DNA from: Dryocola sp051307055
Lineage (GTDB): Bacteria; Pseudomonadota; Gammaproteobacteria; Enterobacterales; Enterobacteriaceae
NCBI RefSeq assembly: GCF_051307055.1
Contig: NZ_CP149994.1
Span: 2,108,001-2,172,000, forward strand
Direction: 5' to 3'
DNA: 64,000 nt
Under the pieces are notes generated by a model. The model was given only the letters and a program-made list of their open reading frames with translations. It did no database searches and was not told where the DNA came from. The first letter of the stretch is position 1; each line of letters starts with the position of its first letter. The translations under genes and the position numbers were made by a program. Below, piece by piece: positions 32,804-42,257 of this stretch.

Positions 32804-33943
32804 TTGTCAGACAGACGTAAAGCATGCCCCAATTTTGACTTACGGCTTAGCATGGTGCGCCAGCATGCCATCAACGTGAGCGGCACATGGTTTCTTTGGG
32901 TAAACATACTTTTTTCCGCATTTATCCTCGGACGTAATTATTTTTCACCTGACAGCCTGGCTGCCGGGCCGCATCATCCCCGGCATCTGCTGGAAACTTC
33001 ACTGGTGCTGGTGCTGGCCCTGTCCGCAGCGGTTATCTTTATTCTGCGCATGGCCCCTGAACAGCAGGCGCCGTGGCTTAGCAAGCTCACGCGCGGGACG
33101 ATATTTTGCCTCAGCGGATTGTGGGCCCTGTGCTTCTACGTTTTTATCGCCAGCGGAGACGTGAGGATCGTTTTTCCGTTCTCGGCGCTGCTGATCTTTA
33201 CCGCGCTGATTTCTTTGTACTTTGACGGGCGAGTCCTGCTCAGCTTTACCTTACCGGTCTGGATAGTCATTTTGATATGCAACTTCGTCTATCCCACCAC
33301 GCTTACCGCTTTGAACGCGATTTTATACGGCCTGATGGCGGCGTTGTTTGAGTCGGGAAGGCGGATCCTGCGCAGCTGGTTTATGCTCGCCGTTCGTCGC
33401 GAGCAGGAAAATGTGGATTTAATCAATCAACTAAAGCTGCTGGCTAACCGGGATCCGCTGACCGGCATCGCCAACAGACGTTCATTCCAGCTGCTGCTGG
33501 ATAAAGAGATCCAGCGCCAGCATCAAACCCACGCCGAACTCTCGCTCGTCATGCTCGATGTCGATCACTTCAAGAAATATAACGACCGCTATGGGCATCA
33601 GGCGGGAGACGACTGCCTGATAAAAGTGGCGCATTGCATAGAGAGCGCCACGCGTAATAATCAGGATGTGGTGGCGCGTTTTGGCGGTGAAGAGTTCATT
33701 ATGCTGCTGCCCGATACCTCGGCGCAACAAGCAACGGCGATTGCCGAACGCGTGAAACTCAACCTGCAGGCGATGGCTCTGGAGCATAAAAACTCCCCTG
33801 TCGCCCCCGTCGTCACGCTAAGCCAGGGCATCGCCAGCTGCGCCGTGGGCACCTCTGCCGTGCGGCTTATTGCCGAGGCGGATGCTGCGCTCTATCAGGC
33901 TAAAGAAGCAGGCAGAAATCGCTGGCAGCGCTATGCGGGCTAG
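32804..33943 (+). CDS. membrane-bound diguanylate cyclase (GGDEF protein)
   Basis: 379 residues. About six hydrophobic helices fill residues 25-195. A GGDEF domain follows: DPLTGIANRRSF, LDVDHFKKYNDRYGHQAGD, and an intact active site GGEEF in RFGGEEFIMLL. The domain ends YQAKEAGRNRWQRY. It should make cyclic di-GMP from GTP in the inner membrane. No RxxD inhibitory site is evident before the active site. The start is TTG 32804 after GGAGAA; an ATG at 32852 is the alternative. It takes the place of dgcM (ydaM) of E. coli but has a different sensor part. Confidence 0.88.
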   Translation: MSDRRKACPNFDLRLSMVRQHAINVSGTWFLWVNILFSAFILGRNYFSPDSLAAGPHHPRHLLETSLVLVLALSAAVIFILRMAPEQQAPWLSKLTRGTIFCLSGLWALCFYVFIASGDVRIVFPFSALLIFTALISLYFDGRVLLSFTLPVWIVILICNFVYPTTLTALNAILYGLMAALFESGRRILRSWFMLAVRREQENVDLINQLKLLANRDPLTGIANRRSFQLLLDKEIQRQHQTHAELSLVMLDVDHFKKYNDRYGHQAGDDCLIKVAHCIESATRNNQDVVARFGGEEFIMLLPDTSAQQATAIAERVKLNLQAMALEHKNSPVAPVVTLSQGIASCAVGTSAVRLIAEADAALYQAKEAGRNRWQRYAG

Positions 33944-34206
33944 CGTAGCTGGCTGTCTTTTGAACCGCGGCGGTTATAGCCTGAGAAAGTGGATCTTCTG
34001 GCATCCTCTTCCTGCTGGCACTTCACGCACAGCCGCACGCCGGGAATCGCTTTGCGGCGCTGTTCGGGGATAGGGTCTCCGCACTCTTCGCAATGCGTCA
34101 GACTTTCGCCTGTAGGTAATTCGCTGCGCGCGCGGGCAATAGCATCGTCTATCGTGCTGTCAATTTGCTCCTGTACCGCGTCATCATTTGCCCAGCCGGA
34201 TGCCAT
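33940..34206 (-). CDS. ybiI: DksA/TraR-type zinc-finger protein YbiI
   Basis: 88-residue protein of the DksA/TraR family. Four-cysteine zinc finger CEECGDPIPEQRR...CVKCQ (~residues 39-63) and conserved C-terminus GYNRRGSKDSQLR, matching E. coli YbiI. The N-terminal MASGWANDDAVQEQI is family-identical. In E. coli it lies elsewhere (near ybiX). Its stop overlaps that of the convergent diguanylate cyclase by 4 bases. Confidence 0.93.
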   Translation of the reverse strand: MASGWANDDAVQEQIDSTIDDAIARARSELPTGESLTHCEECGDPIPEQRRKAIPGVRLCVKCQQEEDARRSTFSGYNRRGSKDSQLR

Positions 34207-34299
34207 AGTCCACCTCAGAATAGTGGGTAGTTAAGTAATTAATAATAGCAGACGGCGAATCCGACATTTCAGCGCAGGCGGCTTCCGATGCGAATAAGC

Positions 34300-35172
34300 T
34301 CAAAGAACGGTAGCCCTGCGATCCTTTATCGGCGGCAGGCCGTACATGCGGCGATACTCCCGACTGAACTGCGACTGGCTGTCATAGCCCACCTGAAACG
34401 CCGCGCTCGCCGCATCTTTTTGCTCAAAGAGGATAAGACGCCTCGCCTCCTGCAGGCGCAACTGTTTCTGGTATTGCAGCGGGGTGAGCAGCGTCACTTT
34501 TTTAAAATGCAGATGAAGCGCCGATACGCTTAATCCGGCATGCTTTGCAAGTTTCGCCATGCTGAAGCTGTCGGCATAGTTTTCCTTCAGCCAGGCAATA
34601 GCGCGCACTACCGCAGCCTCGGCCTGCCTGCTGAATACCATCCGGCAGAGAAACGCCCCCTCTGGCCTGCTGAGGAGGCGGTAAATAATTTCCCGTTCGG
34701 CCATCAAACCGAGAAGTTTCGCCTCTCCGGGCGCCTTCAGGCTCTGGATCAGGCGTCTGACCGCATCCGTGATTAAAGCGTCATTATCAACCAGCGAAAT
34801 CCCCGTGACTCGATCGCCCCTGTTTTGCTGCTGTACTCCCGCCTCCGCTATGACATCCATAATCACTTCCCGGCACAAAGCTAAACGCAGACAAATATAG
34901 GGATGCTGCGCCGATGCCTCAACAATCTGGCCGCTGACGGGCAGATCAACGGAAACCAGCAGGCTGGAAAAACGATCGTACTCGTAGGTTTTCCCGGCAA
35001 CGGCTACCTTTTTCTTACCTGATATCACCACGCAAAGCGCAGGTTCATGCAACGTTGTAACGAGCTCCCCTGGCTTTTGGCTATAAATAAACTGCACGCG
35101 TTTAAGCGGCGTATCGATTAACCCATCGTGGTTATTCTGTTGATTTATAAATTCAATGGCTTCGTTGAACAT
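34300..35172 (-). CDS. AraC-family transcriptional regulator
   Basis: 290 residues. The N-terminal AraC_N (cupin-like) domain has LHEPALCVVISGKKKV. The C-terminal double helix-turn-helix (from ~190) has MAKLAKHAGLSVSALHLHFKKVTLLTPLQYQKQLRLQEARRL and VGYDSQSQFSREYRRMYG. This subfamily includes YqhC-like aldehyde-responsive regulators. It is divergent from an SDR oxidoreductase with a 169-bp shared spacer, so it probably regulates that gene. Confidence 0.9.
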   Translation of the reverse strand: MFNEAIEFINQQNNHDGLIDTPLKRVQFIYSQKPGELVTTLHEPALCVVISGKKKVAVAGKTYEYDRFSSLLVSVDLPVSGQIVEASAQHPYICLRLALCREVIMDVIAEAGVQQQNRGDRVTGISLVDNDALITDAVRRLIQSLKAPGEAKLLGLMAEREIIYRLLSRPEGAFLCRMVFSRQAEAAVVRAIAWLKENYADSFSMAKLAKHAGLSVSALHLHFKKVTLLTPLQYQKQLRLQEARRLILFEQKDAASAAFQVGYDSQSQFSREYRRMYGLPPIKDRRATVL

Positions 35173-35341
35173 CGTTTATCCAGAAGAAAAGCTGACGAGA
35201 AGGAAGAATAGAATAAACCGGGTAATTTAATCGTCAAAAATAGGATCGTGCAATAATAAAAGAGTATCGGTTTATCCGGCAACAGAAGAGGCGCCATACA
35301 CTGGTTCCCGGCAATCCTGCCCGCTATCCGGAACTCTGACG

Positions 35342-36175
35342 ATGAAACAAACCTGGTTAATTACTGGCGCTACGCGTGGTATAGGAATGGAGATGGTTAA
35401 AGCGGCACTGGCTGCCGGTATGAACGTCTGCGCAACGGGTCGCAATCTGCAAAGGTTACGGGAAACTTTTCCGGCCTTACCCGGCCTGCTGTTATTGCCG
35501 CTGGATATTTGCGATCGCCAGCAGCAGTCGCAGGTCGTTGAAGAATGCCTAAAACGCTTCGGCCGTATCGACGTGCTGGTTAATAACGCCGGTTATGGCC
35601 AGATGGGTTATTTTGAAGAAGTGACGGCGGAGGCGGTAAAAGCGCAGTTTGAAACCAACGTCTTCGGGCAGATAACAATGACGCAGGCTATTTTGCCCTG
35701 TATGCGCGAACAGCGCGCGGGCCATATTTTTAATTTCTCTTCCATAGGGGGAGCCGCAGGCTTCAACGTTGCATCAATCTATTGCGCCAGCAAGTTCGCC
35801 GTGGAGGGGTATTCAGCCTCGCTTGCCGGTGAGGTTTCACGTTTTGGCATTAATATTACTATCGTTGAGCCCGGCTTCTTCCGCACAGATTTTCTGGACG
35901 AACGTTCCGTTCATTTTGCCAGCCCATCGATAGGTGATTATGATTCGGTGCGGCACAAGGATGAGAAAACCTACCGTGACTATAACCATGCTCAGCCAGG
36001 CGATCCGGTTAAGCTTGCCCGGGCTCTGCTGACGCTGGCCTCTGCCAAAGAAAAACCCTTACGCTTTGCTGCCGGGTCCGATGCGCTAGCTCTCCTCACG
36101 CAGGAATATGAATCGCGTTTAGCGGAGCTGGCGGCATGGGAAAAGCTTTCCCGCTCTACCGACATTACCCATTAA
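35342..36175 (+). CDS. short-chain dehydrogenase/reductase, substrate unknown
   Basis: 277-residue SDR. Cofactor motif TGATRGIG (~residues 8-15), NNAGYG, catalytic Ser in FNFSSIGG and YCASK (Tyr ~150, Lys ~154). The Arg of TGRN after the second strand suggests NADP. An insertion after VEPGFFRTDF (~180-215) would shape the substrate pocket. It is divergent from the AraC regulator; the pair has the look of an inducible detoxification unit. I do not recognise a specific name. Confidence 0.88.
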   Translation: MKQTWLITGATRGIGMEMVKAALAAGMNVCATGRNLQRLRETFPALPGLLLLPLDICDRQQQSQVVEECLKRFGRIDVLVNNAGYGQMGYFEEVTAEAVKAQFETNVFGQITMTQAILPCMREQRAGHIFNFSSIGGAAGFNVASIYCASKFAVEGYSASLAGEVSRFGINITIVEPGFFRTDFLDERSVHFASPSIGDYDSVRHKDEKTYRDYNHAQPGDPVKLARALLTLASAKEKPLRFAAGSDALALLTQEYESRLAELAAWEKLSRSTDITH

Positions 36176-36246
36176 CCGCGGTGGTTCCTTGATTGATGTT
36201 GCACGCTATTCCCCGCCCTGACGGGCAGGGAATCAGCGCGGGACGA

Positions 36247-37866
36247 TCAGTGCGCCACGATGTACATCGTACGGCTGTAGGCCATATCTTCCGGGTTGTT
36301 GATCGGATAGCCCTTCAGCCACGGCTTTATCAGGCGTCCGTTGGTGTACTGGTAAATCGGGGCGATCGGCGCCTGCTCCTGAATGATCCTTTCGGCCTGG
36401 TTGTAGAATTTATTACGTCCGGCCTCCGTCACTTCCTGGCTCGCCTGCGTCATGACTTTGTCGTAGGCTGGGGAATTGAAGCGCGCGATGTTGCCGCTGT
36501 GGGTTGACGTCATCAACGACAGGAACGTCGAAGGTTCGTTGTAATCTCCTATCCAGTTGGCACGAATCACATCGAAATTGCCGGTTTGACGGCTGTCGAT
36601 ATAGGTTTTCCACTCCTGGTTTTGTAATTTCACCTCTACGCCAAGGTTTTTCCTCCACATGGAGGCCACCGCAATGGCTATCTTCTGGTGGTTTTCCGAG
36701 GTGTTATAGAGCAGCGAAAGTTTAAGCGGTTTATTGACATCGTAACCGGCCGCGCGCAGCAGGGTTTTCGCCTGCGCGTTCAGCTCCTGCTGGCTCATCT
36801 GCTCAAACGGCGAAGGTTCGGGTTTGAAGCCTGCCGTCACGTCCGGCGTAAAGCGCCAGGCTGGTTTCTCGCCTGTTCCGAGCACCTTATCCGCCAGCAA
36901 TCTGCGATCGATAGTCATGCTCAACGCCAGGCGAACTCTCGCATCTGCGGTGGGGCCTTTTTGCGTATTGAATGCGTAATAATAGGTGCCGAGCTGCGGC
37001 GGGGTGTAGACCTGGCCCGGAATGTCCTTCAGCAGCTTCTGGTACATGGTTTTCGGGAAGGACTCGGTGATATCAATATCCCCTGCCAGGTAGCGTTTTG
37101 TTGCCGCGGTCTCCTGGTTAATGGGAATAAAGGTCACTTTGGTCAGCACGGTCTTGCCGTTATCCCAGTAGCTTTTATTCGGTACCAGTACCAGCTTTTC
37201 GTTTACCACCCGCTCCGTGAGGGTAAAGGCGCCGTTTCCAATCAGATTGCCGGGTTTGGTCCAGTCCTGGCCCAGTTTTTCCACCGTGGCTTTGGGAACC
37301 GGATAGAGCGAGAAGTTCGCCGTCAGGCTTGGGAAGTAAGCTATTGGCCTGTCGAGCTGAATACGCAACGTGTGGGCGTCAACCGCCGTCACGCCCAGCT
37401 TATCCGCAGGCATTTTGCCGTCAATAATTGCCTGCGCATTCGCTATGCCCGCCAGGGCCGCAAACCAGGCAAAGGGGGACGTATTTTCAGGATTAACCAG
37501 CCGCTGCCAGCTATAAACGAAATCTTCTGCGGTGACCGGGGAGCCGTCAGACCAGCGGGCATCGTCACGCAGGGTAAATGTCCAGGTGCGGTTATCGTTG
37601 CTGCGCCATTTTGTCGCCACGCCCGGAACCAGCTCACCTTTTTCGTTTTCGTTAACCAGACCTTCGAAGAGATCGCGGATGACCTGGATTTCCGGCAGGC
37701 CAACGGCTTTAACCGGATCTAATGATGCAGGCTCATCTTTAATATGGCGAACCAGCTCCTGGGTGGCCGCCAGTTTGGTACCGGCAGGCACGTCTGCTGC
37801 CCGGGCCGCCGAAAAAGTGCAGGCCACTGCCAGCGCACAGCAGGTAATACGAAAACTTTTTTTCAT
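36247..37866 (-). CDS. mppA: murein tripeptide-binding protein MppA
   Basis: 539-residue periplasmic solute-binding protein (SBP_bac_5, OppA-like). Signal peptide MKKSFRITCCALAVACTFSAARA. Conserved VKAVGLPEIQVIRDLFEGL and C-terminus NNPEDMAYSRTMYIVAH, as in E. coli MppA (537). It binds the cell-wall peptide L-Ala-gamma-D-Glu-meso-Dap and passes it to the Opp permease for recycling. It is next to mpaA and ycjG, which process the same peptide. It is divergent from mpaA with a 268-bp spacer. Confidence 0.94.
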   Translation of the reverse strand: MKKSFRITCCALAVACTFSAARAADVPAGTKLAATQELVRHIKDEPASLDPVKAVGLPEIQVIRDLFEGLVNENEKGELVPGVATKWRSNDNRTWTFTLRDDARWSDGSPVTAEDFVYSWQRLVNPENTSPFAWFAALAGIANAQAIIDGKMPADKLGVTAVDAHTLRIQLDRPIAYFPSLTANFSLYPVPKATVEKLGQDWTKPGNLIGNGAFTLTERVVNEKLVLVPNKSYWDNGKTVLTKVTFIPINQETAATKRYLAGDIDITESFPKTMYQKLLKDIPGQVYTPPQLGTYYYAFNTQKGPTADARVRLALSMTIDRRLLADKVLGTGEKPAWRFTPDVTAGFKPEPSPFEQMSQQELNAQAKTLLRAAGYDVNKPLKLSLLYNTSENHQKIAIAVASMWRKNLGVEVKLQNQEWKTYIDSRQTGNFDVIRANWIGDYNEPSTFLSLMTSTHSGNIARFNSPAYDKVMTQASQEVTEAGRNKFYNQAERIIQEQAPIAPIYQYTNGRLIKPWLKGYPINNPEDMAYSRTMYIVAH

Positions 37867-38134
37867 CAGTTACCTTTTAAGGATTCATTTTTGGCGCTAA
37901 ACATACGCCGGTCGGCGGGTGATCTCGCGCAATTGCTTGTTTTGCAATTAAGAAAAGCAAACAACCTGTTTCAATGCAACCGCCGTGGGAAATTAAATTC
38001 TTATAACTTGAGCGCTGTCATCTACCGCGCAGGGCCAGCTCTGCGAACAGGCCGGCGGCCAGTTGGTTTCAGATGAGTTTTTTGTGAAACGCTGCTATTA
38101 ATGTTAAAAACTATCAGCTTCCATAAGGATTTCT

Positions 38135-38851
38135 ATGCCCGGTCATCGCCCTCGCCCACTACGCGGCCATTTGCCTCCCGGCAGTGAGCGTTACGGTAAA
38201 TCTGTATTTGGCGCGCCTTTACTGTGGTTCCCGGCAAGCCCGAGCGAAACCCGCAGCGGGTTGATCGTTGCCGGCACGCACGGCGATGAAAATGCAGCGA
38301 TGGTGACGCTGTCCTGCGCCCTGCGCACGCTTGAGGCGAAATATCGCCGTCATCATGTCGTGCTCGCCGTTAACCCTGACGGCTGCCAGCTTGGCCTGCG
38401 TGCCAATGCCAACGGCGTCGATCTGAACCGGAATTTTCCGGCTGCGAACTGGAAAGCTGGCGACACGGTTTACCGCTGGAACAGCAGCGCGGATCGGCGG
38501 GACGTGGTGTTATCAACCGGCGCCAAGCCGGGCTCTGAACCGGAAACGACGGCGCTCTGCCAGTTAATTCATTCGCTCCAGCCTGCATGGGTCGTTTCGT
38601 TTCACGATCCGCTGGGCTGCATTGAAGATCCCGCTAATTCTTCGCTTGGCAACTGGCTGGCAGACGCCTTTGCTTTACCGCTGGTGACGAGCGTTGGCTA
38701 CGAAACGCCGGGTTCGTTTGGAAGCTGGTGTGCGGATCTGAATCTGCCGTGCATTACGGCGGAATTCCCGCCGGTCTCAGCCGATGAGGCCAGCGAGCGT
38801 TATCTTGAGGCGATGATGGGATTGCTGCACTGGCACAGACAGGCGGGTTAA
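38135..38851 (+). CDS. mpaA: murein peptide amidase MpaA
   Basis: 238-residue M14-family zinc carboxypeptidase that cuts the gamma-D-Glu-Dap bond of imported murein tripeptide. Metal ligands in GTHGDENAAM (His/Glu ~ residues 47-50) and SFHDPLG. NRNFPAANW and the catalytic Glu in ITAEFPPVS are present. Very close to E. coli MpaA (242). Its stop overlaps the stop of the convergent ycjG by 4 bp. Confidence 0.94.
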   Translation: MPGHRPRPLRGHLPPGSERYGKSVFGAPLLWFPASPSETRSGLIVAGTHGDENAAMVTLSCALRTLEAKYRRHHVVLAVNPDGCQLGLRANANGVDLNRNFPAANWKAGDTVYRWNSSADRRDVVLSTGAKPGSEPETTALCQLIHSLQPAWVVSFHDPLGCIEDPANSSLGNWLADAFALPLVTSVGYETPGSFGSWCADLNLPCITAEFPPVSADEASERYLEAMMGLLHWHRQAG

Positions 38852-39813
38852 GGATAAAGTTTGCCGGTTTCAAAACGCAGGGCTGGCTCGACGTCCACAG
38901 CCAGCCACGTCGGGCCATCCAAATCGGCAAAGCGAACCATTGCTGCCAGCGGTAACGCGGCGGCAACGGCGCGCGATGTACAAAGCATACAGCCAAGCAT
39001 CACATCAAAACCCTGCTCGCGAGCGGCCCGTATTAAGGCCAGCGCTTCGGTCAGTCCGCCGGTCTTATCCAGCTTCACGTTTACCATCTCATAGCGCCCT
39101 TTCAGCGCCGCCAGGCTTTCACGCGTATGGCAGCTTTCATCGGCGCAAATCGGCAGCGGATGGATAAAGTTAGCCAGCGCGCCGTCTTCGCTGGCAGGCA
39201 GCGGTTGTTCAAGCATCGCAACGTTCAAATCGGCCAGCAGCTGACAGCGCGCGGCCAGGCCTTCGCTGTGCCAGGCCTCGTTGGCATCAACGATCAGCAC
39301 GGCTTCCGGCACCGCCGCACGAATGGCAACCATGCGCTCGGTAATCAGGCGATCGTCGAGCTTCACTTTCAGCAAACGCGCGCCCTTTTGCCACAGCAAC
39401 GCGGCGGCGGCGGCCATTTGCTCAGGAGCGGCAATACTCACCGTTTGCGCGGTAGCTATCATCTCCGGCAGCTCAACGCCTGCGAGATGCGCCACAAAGA
39501 CGCCTTTGCGCCGCGCTTCCAGATCCCACAGTGCGCTGTCTACGGCATTGCGGGCAGCCCCGGCGGGTAAAGCCTGCTGTAATGCTTCACGCGTCATGCC
39601 CAGCTCCAGCTGCGGGATTATCGTCGCAATCTGCGCCAGCACCGAGGCATCGCTTTCGCCATAACGCGGATAAGGCGTGCACTCCCCTACGGCTTTGATC
39701 CCATCTTCTTCAAGCTCAACCACTACCACAACAGCCTCGCTGCGCGTGCCGCGCGAGATAACAAACGGCGTATGCAGCGGCCATGCTTCCTGATAAACCT
39801 TAACTTTTCTCAT
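38848..39813 (-). CDS. ycjG: L-Ala-D/L-Glu epimerase YcjG
   Basis: Enolase-superfamily epimerase (321 aa) that converts L-Ala-D-Glu from murein to L-Ala-L-Glu for degradation. Catalytic lysine motif LKVKLD (~150), metal acids in LIVDANEAW, MLEQPLPA and CADESCH, second lysine in VNVKLDKTGG. I place the start at ATG 39813 (MRKVKVYQEAWPL), giving E. coli length; upstream ATG 39894 adds unconserved residues. It completes the mppA-mpaA-ycjG murein peptide route. Confidence 0.95.
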   Translation of the reverse strand: MRKVKVYQEAWPLHTPFVISRGTRSEAVVVVVELEEDGIKAVGECTPYPRYGESDASVLAQIATIIPQLELGMTREALQQALPAGAARNAVDSALWDLEARRKGVFVAHLAGVELPEMIATAQTVSIAAPEQMAAAAALLWQKGARLLKVKLDDRLITERMVAIRAAVPEAVLIVDANEAWHSEGLAARCQLLADLNVAMLEQPLPASEDGALANFIHPLPICADESCHTRESLAALKGRYEMVNVKLDKTGGLTEALALIRAAREQGFDVMLGCMLCTSRAVAAALPLAAMVRFADLDGPTWLAVDVEPALRFETGKLYP

Positions 39814-39951
39814 CGTTAACCTTGTCGTCGGCTTTTTGCTCAGTATAGGGGCGAACACTTTTACGTGCAGTATCAGTTTTTTATATTCATCCACTGAATC
39901 CTGGAATACACTGCATGCGGCGTTAATTATATGTAAAAAGGAAAATTAAAC

Positions 39952-40458
39952 ATGTCACAACTCGTTCATTTCCAGGGCAATCCTGTTGCGGTTGCCGGTC
40001 AAATTCCACAGGCTGGCAGCAAAGCCGCTGCTTTCTCGCTGGTTGCAAAAGATCTCTCTGATGTTGCGCTGAGCCAGTTCGCGGGCAAACGTAAAGTGCT
40101 GAACATTTTCCCAAGCATCGACACCGGCGTTTGCGCGGCATCCGTGCGTAAATTCAACCAGCTGGCGACCGAGATGGATAACACCGTCGTTCTGTGTGTT
40201 TCCGCCGACCTGCCGTTCGCGCAGTCCCGTTTCTGTGGCGCAGAAGGTCTGAGCAACGTCGTCACCCTCTCTACCCTGCGTAACCCTGAATTCCAGCAGG
40301 ATTACGGCGTAGGCATCGCCGAAGGCGCGCTGAAAGGTTTGACTGCCCGTGCGGTTGTTGTCATCAACGAAAAAGATGAGGTGGTATTCAGCCAGTTAGT
40401 TAACGAAATCACTAACGAGCCGGATTACGCTGCGGCGCTGGAAGCCCTGAGGGCTTAA
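39952..40458 (+). CDS. tpx: thiol peroxidase Tpx
   Basis: 168-residue periplasm-associated or cytoplasmic peroxiredoxin reducing lipid hydroperoxides and H2O2 via thioredoxin. Peroxidatic Cys in DTGVCAASV (~61) and resolving Cys in SRFCGAEG (~95). Nearly identical to E. coli Tpx. It is monocistronic, between divergent ycjG and convergent tyrR, and has a strong bidirectional terminator. Confidence 0.97.
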   Translation: MSQLVHFQGNPVAVAGQIPQAGSKAAAFSLVAKDLSDVALSQFAGKRKVLNIFPSIDTGVCAASVRKFNQLATEMDNTVVLCVSADLPFAQSRFCGAEGLSNVVTLSTLRNPEFQQDYGVGIAEGALKGLTARAVVVINEKDEVVFSQLVNEITNEPDYAAALEALRA

Positions 40459-40494
40459 GGTATAAATGTCCCTCGTGCGGGGCGTTTAGCTAAT

Positions 40495-40526
40495 AAAAGA
40501 GGGAAAACAGTAGTTTCCCTCTTTTT
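40495..40526. terminator. bidirectional terminator between tpx and tyrR
   Basis: 12-bp stem AAAAGAGGGAAA / TTTCCCTCTTTT with a 7-base loop and T-tract on the plus side, A-tract on the other. It lies between convergent stop codons. Confidence 0.88.
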
Positions 40527-40536
40527 CATTAAAGGA

Positions 40537-42099
40537 TTACTCTTCGGTTTTACGCTGGCTCAGGCCATATTCACGCAGTTTGTTGGCAATAGCCGTATGC
40601 GATACGCCAAGACGTTTCGCCAGTTTGCGGGTGCTTGGATAAGTACGATAAAGCTGGGTCAGGACGGAACGCTCAAAGCGCCGCGAAATATCATCTAACG
40701 TCCCCTCCATCGCCTCTTCCCCAACGGCCAGGCTCGCGGTATCAAAATCAGGCAGCAGGATATCCTGCGGGCGCAGCTCGTAGCCCTCCAGTTGCGTTAA
40801 CGCGCGATAGACGGCGTTTTTCAACTGGCGAACGTTGCCCGGCCAACCGTAACGTGTTAATACGCTGCTGAGATCGTTTGCCAGTTTAGGACGAGGTACG
40901 CCCTGCTCATCGGCAAAGCGCGCCACAAACAGTTCGGTAAGCGGCATAATGTCCTGCGGACGGTCCCGCAGCGGCGGCAGATTAAGCGTCAGCACATTCA
41001 GGCGATAATAGAGATCCTCGCGAAACTCGCCTTTCTGCACCAGCTCCACCAGATTTTTCTGCGTCGCGCAAATCACGCGCACATCAACGTGGACCTCGTG
41101 CTCTTCCCCCACGCGGCGGAAAGTACCATCGTTGAGAAAACGCAGCAGCTTGGTTTGCATGCGCGGTGACATCTCGCCGATCTCATCGAGCAATACCGAG
41201 CCGCCGTTCGCCTGCTCGAAGAAACCTTTCTTCCCTTCGACGGCGTTGGCATAAGCGCCCGGCGCATGGCCGAATAATTCGCTTTCAACCACGTCATCCG
41301 GCATTGAGCCGCAGTTCAGCGCCAGATAGGGTTTTTGCGCGCGCGGGCCGCTGAGATGGCAGGCGTGGGCGAGCAGATCTTTTCCTGTGCCGGTATCGCC
41401 AACGATTAGCAGCGGCGCGTTGAGCAGCGCCAGCTTGTGCGCCTGTTCAACGACGTGACGCATTTTCGGGCTGACCGCAATAACCTGGCTGAACGCGCTG
41501 GTATCGGCCTGAGTGATATTCTGCAGCTGACGTCCCATACGTACCGTGGAGCGCAGCATCACAACTGCGCCAACCAGCATCGGCAGCTTATCTTCGCCGT
41601 CCAGATGCACCGGCGTTATCTCCATCAGGAAATTCTGTCCGTTGATGACGACATGTTCGGTATGGGAGTCCGCAGGCGCGTCTTCCAGCCAGCGCATAAA
41701 GTTAAAACCGTTGATAAGGCTTGCTGCGTTATGGTTACGCAGCTTCTCTTCGCCCTGCCCAAAGAGCGCGCAGCTCGCCGGATTAGCCAGTTCAACTTTG
41801 CTTTTCATATCCAGGGAGAGCACAGGTTCCGGCAGCGCTTCAAGCAGCGCGCTCAGCGCCCGGTGTTCACGCTCGGATGGCATCCACGGCACCGTGCGAA
41901 CGTCTTTCACGCCCGGGATGCGACGAATCTCAGCCATCAGGCTGCTGAACGAGTCGAAATCCAGGGTTGAGAAATTCAGATAAATGAGCCCAACAGGGTC
42001 AATTTCGATGCCTCGTAAATCAATACCACGCAGCACTAATAAATCGAGTAATTCGCGTGTCAGACCAAGGCGGTCTTCACAAAAGACTTCCAGACGCAT
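40537..42099 (-). CDS. tyrR: aromatic amino-acid transcriptional regulator TyrR
   Basis: 520 residues (E. coli 513). N-terminal ACT domain (MRLEVFCEDRLGLTRELLDLL), PAS domain (~80-190), central AAA+ domain with Walker A VGDTGTGKDLLAH (~235) and Walker B GGSVLLDEIGEM. The GAFTGA loop is replaced by GAYANA, as expected for TyrR, which does not act with sigma-54. C-terminal HTH TRKLAKRLGVSHTAIANKLREYGL. It responds to tyrosine, phenylalanine and tryptophan. Last visible residues SQRKTEE. Confidence 0.96.
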   Translation of the reverse strand: MRLEVFCEDRLGLTRELLDLLVLRGIDLRGIEIDPVGLIYLNFSTLDFDSFSSLMAEIRRIPGVKDVRTVPWMPSEREHRALSALLEALPEPVLSLDMKSKVELANPASCALFGQGEEKLRNHNAASLINGFNFMRWLEDAPADSHTEHVVINGQNFLMEITPVHLDGEDKLPMLVGAVVMLRSTVRMGRQLQNITQADTSAFSQVIAVSPKMRHVVEQAHKLALLNAPLLIVGDTGTGKDLLAHACHLSGPRAQKPYLALNCGSMPDDVVESELFGHAPGAYANAVEGKKGFFEQANGGSVLLDEIGEMSPRMQTKLLRFLNDGTFRRVGEEHEVHVDVRVICATQKNLVELVQKGEFREDLYYRLNVLTLNLPPLRDRPQDIMPLTELFVARFADEQGVPRPKLANDLSSVLTRYGWPGNVRQLKNAVYRALTQLEGYELRPQDILLPDFDTASLAVGEEAMEGTLDDISRRFERSVLTQLYRTYPSTRKLAKRLGVSHTAIANKLREYGLSQRKTEE

Positions 42100-42257
42100 G
42101 GAGGTGACCTTTTTCGCTTTAAAACGGGATCGTTGGATAAAGTAATAATACTCCAGATACCGGCGGGTCAGAAGGGATGTGTGAAGAAAAGTTGACAGAT
42201 AAGTAACTGAATGGGGGTAAAGCCGTAAAGCCAGACGGTCACGGCTTTACCCGAATG

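Noticed and set aside
36688..37722. 344-codon plus-strand ORF opposite mppA
   Set aside because: Antisense shadow of a well-conserved gene; composition is Arg/His-rich without family motifs.
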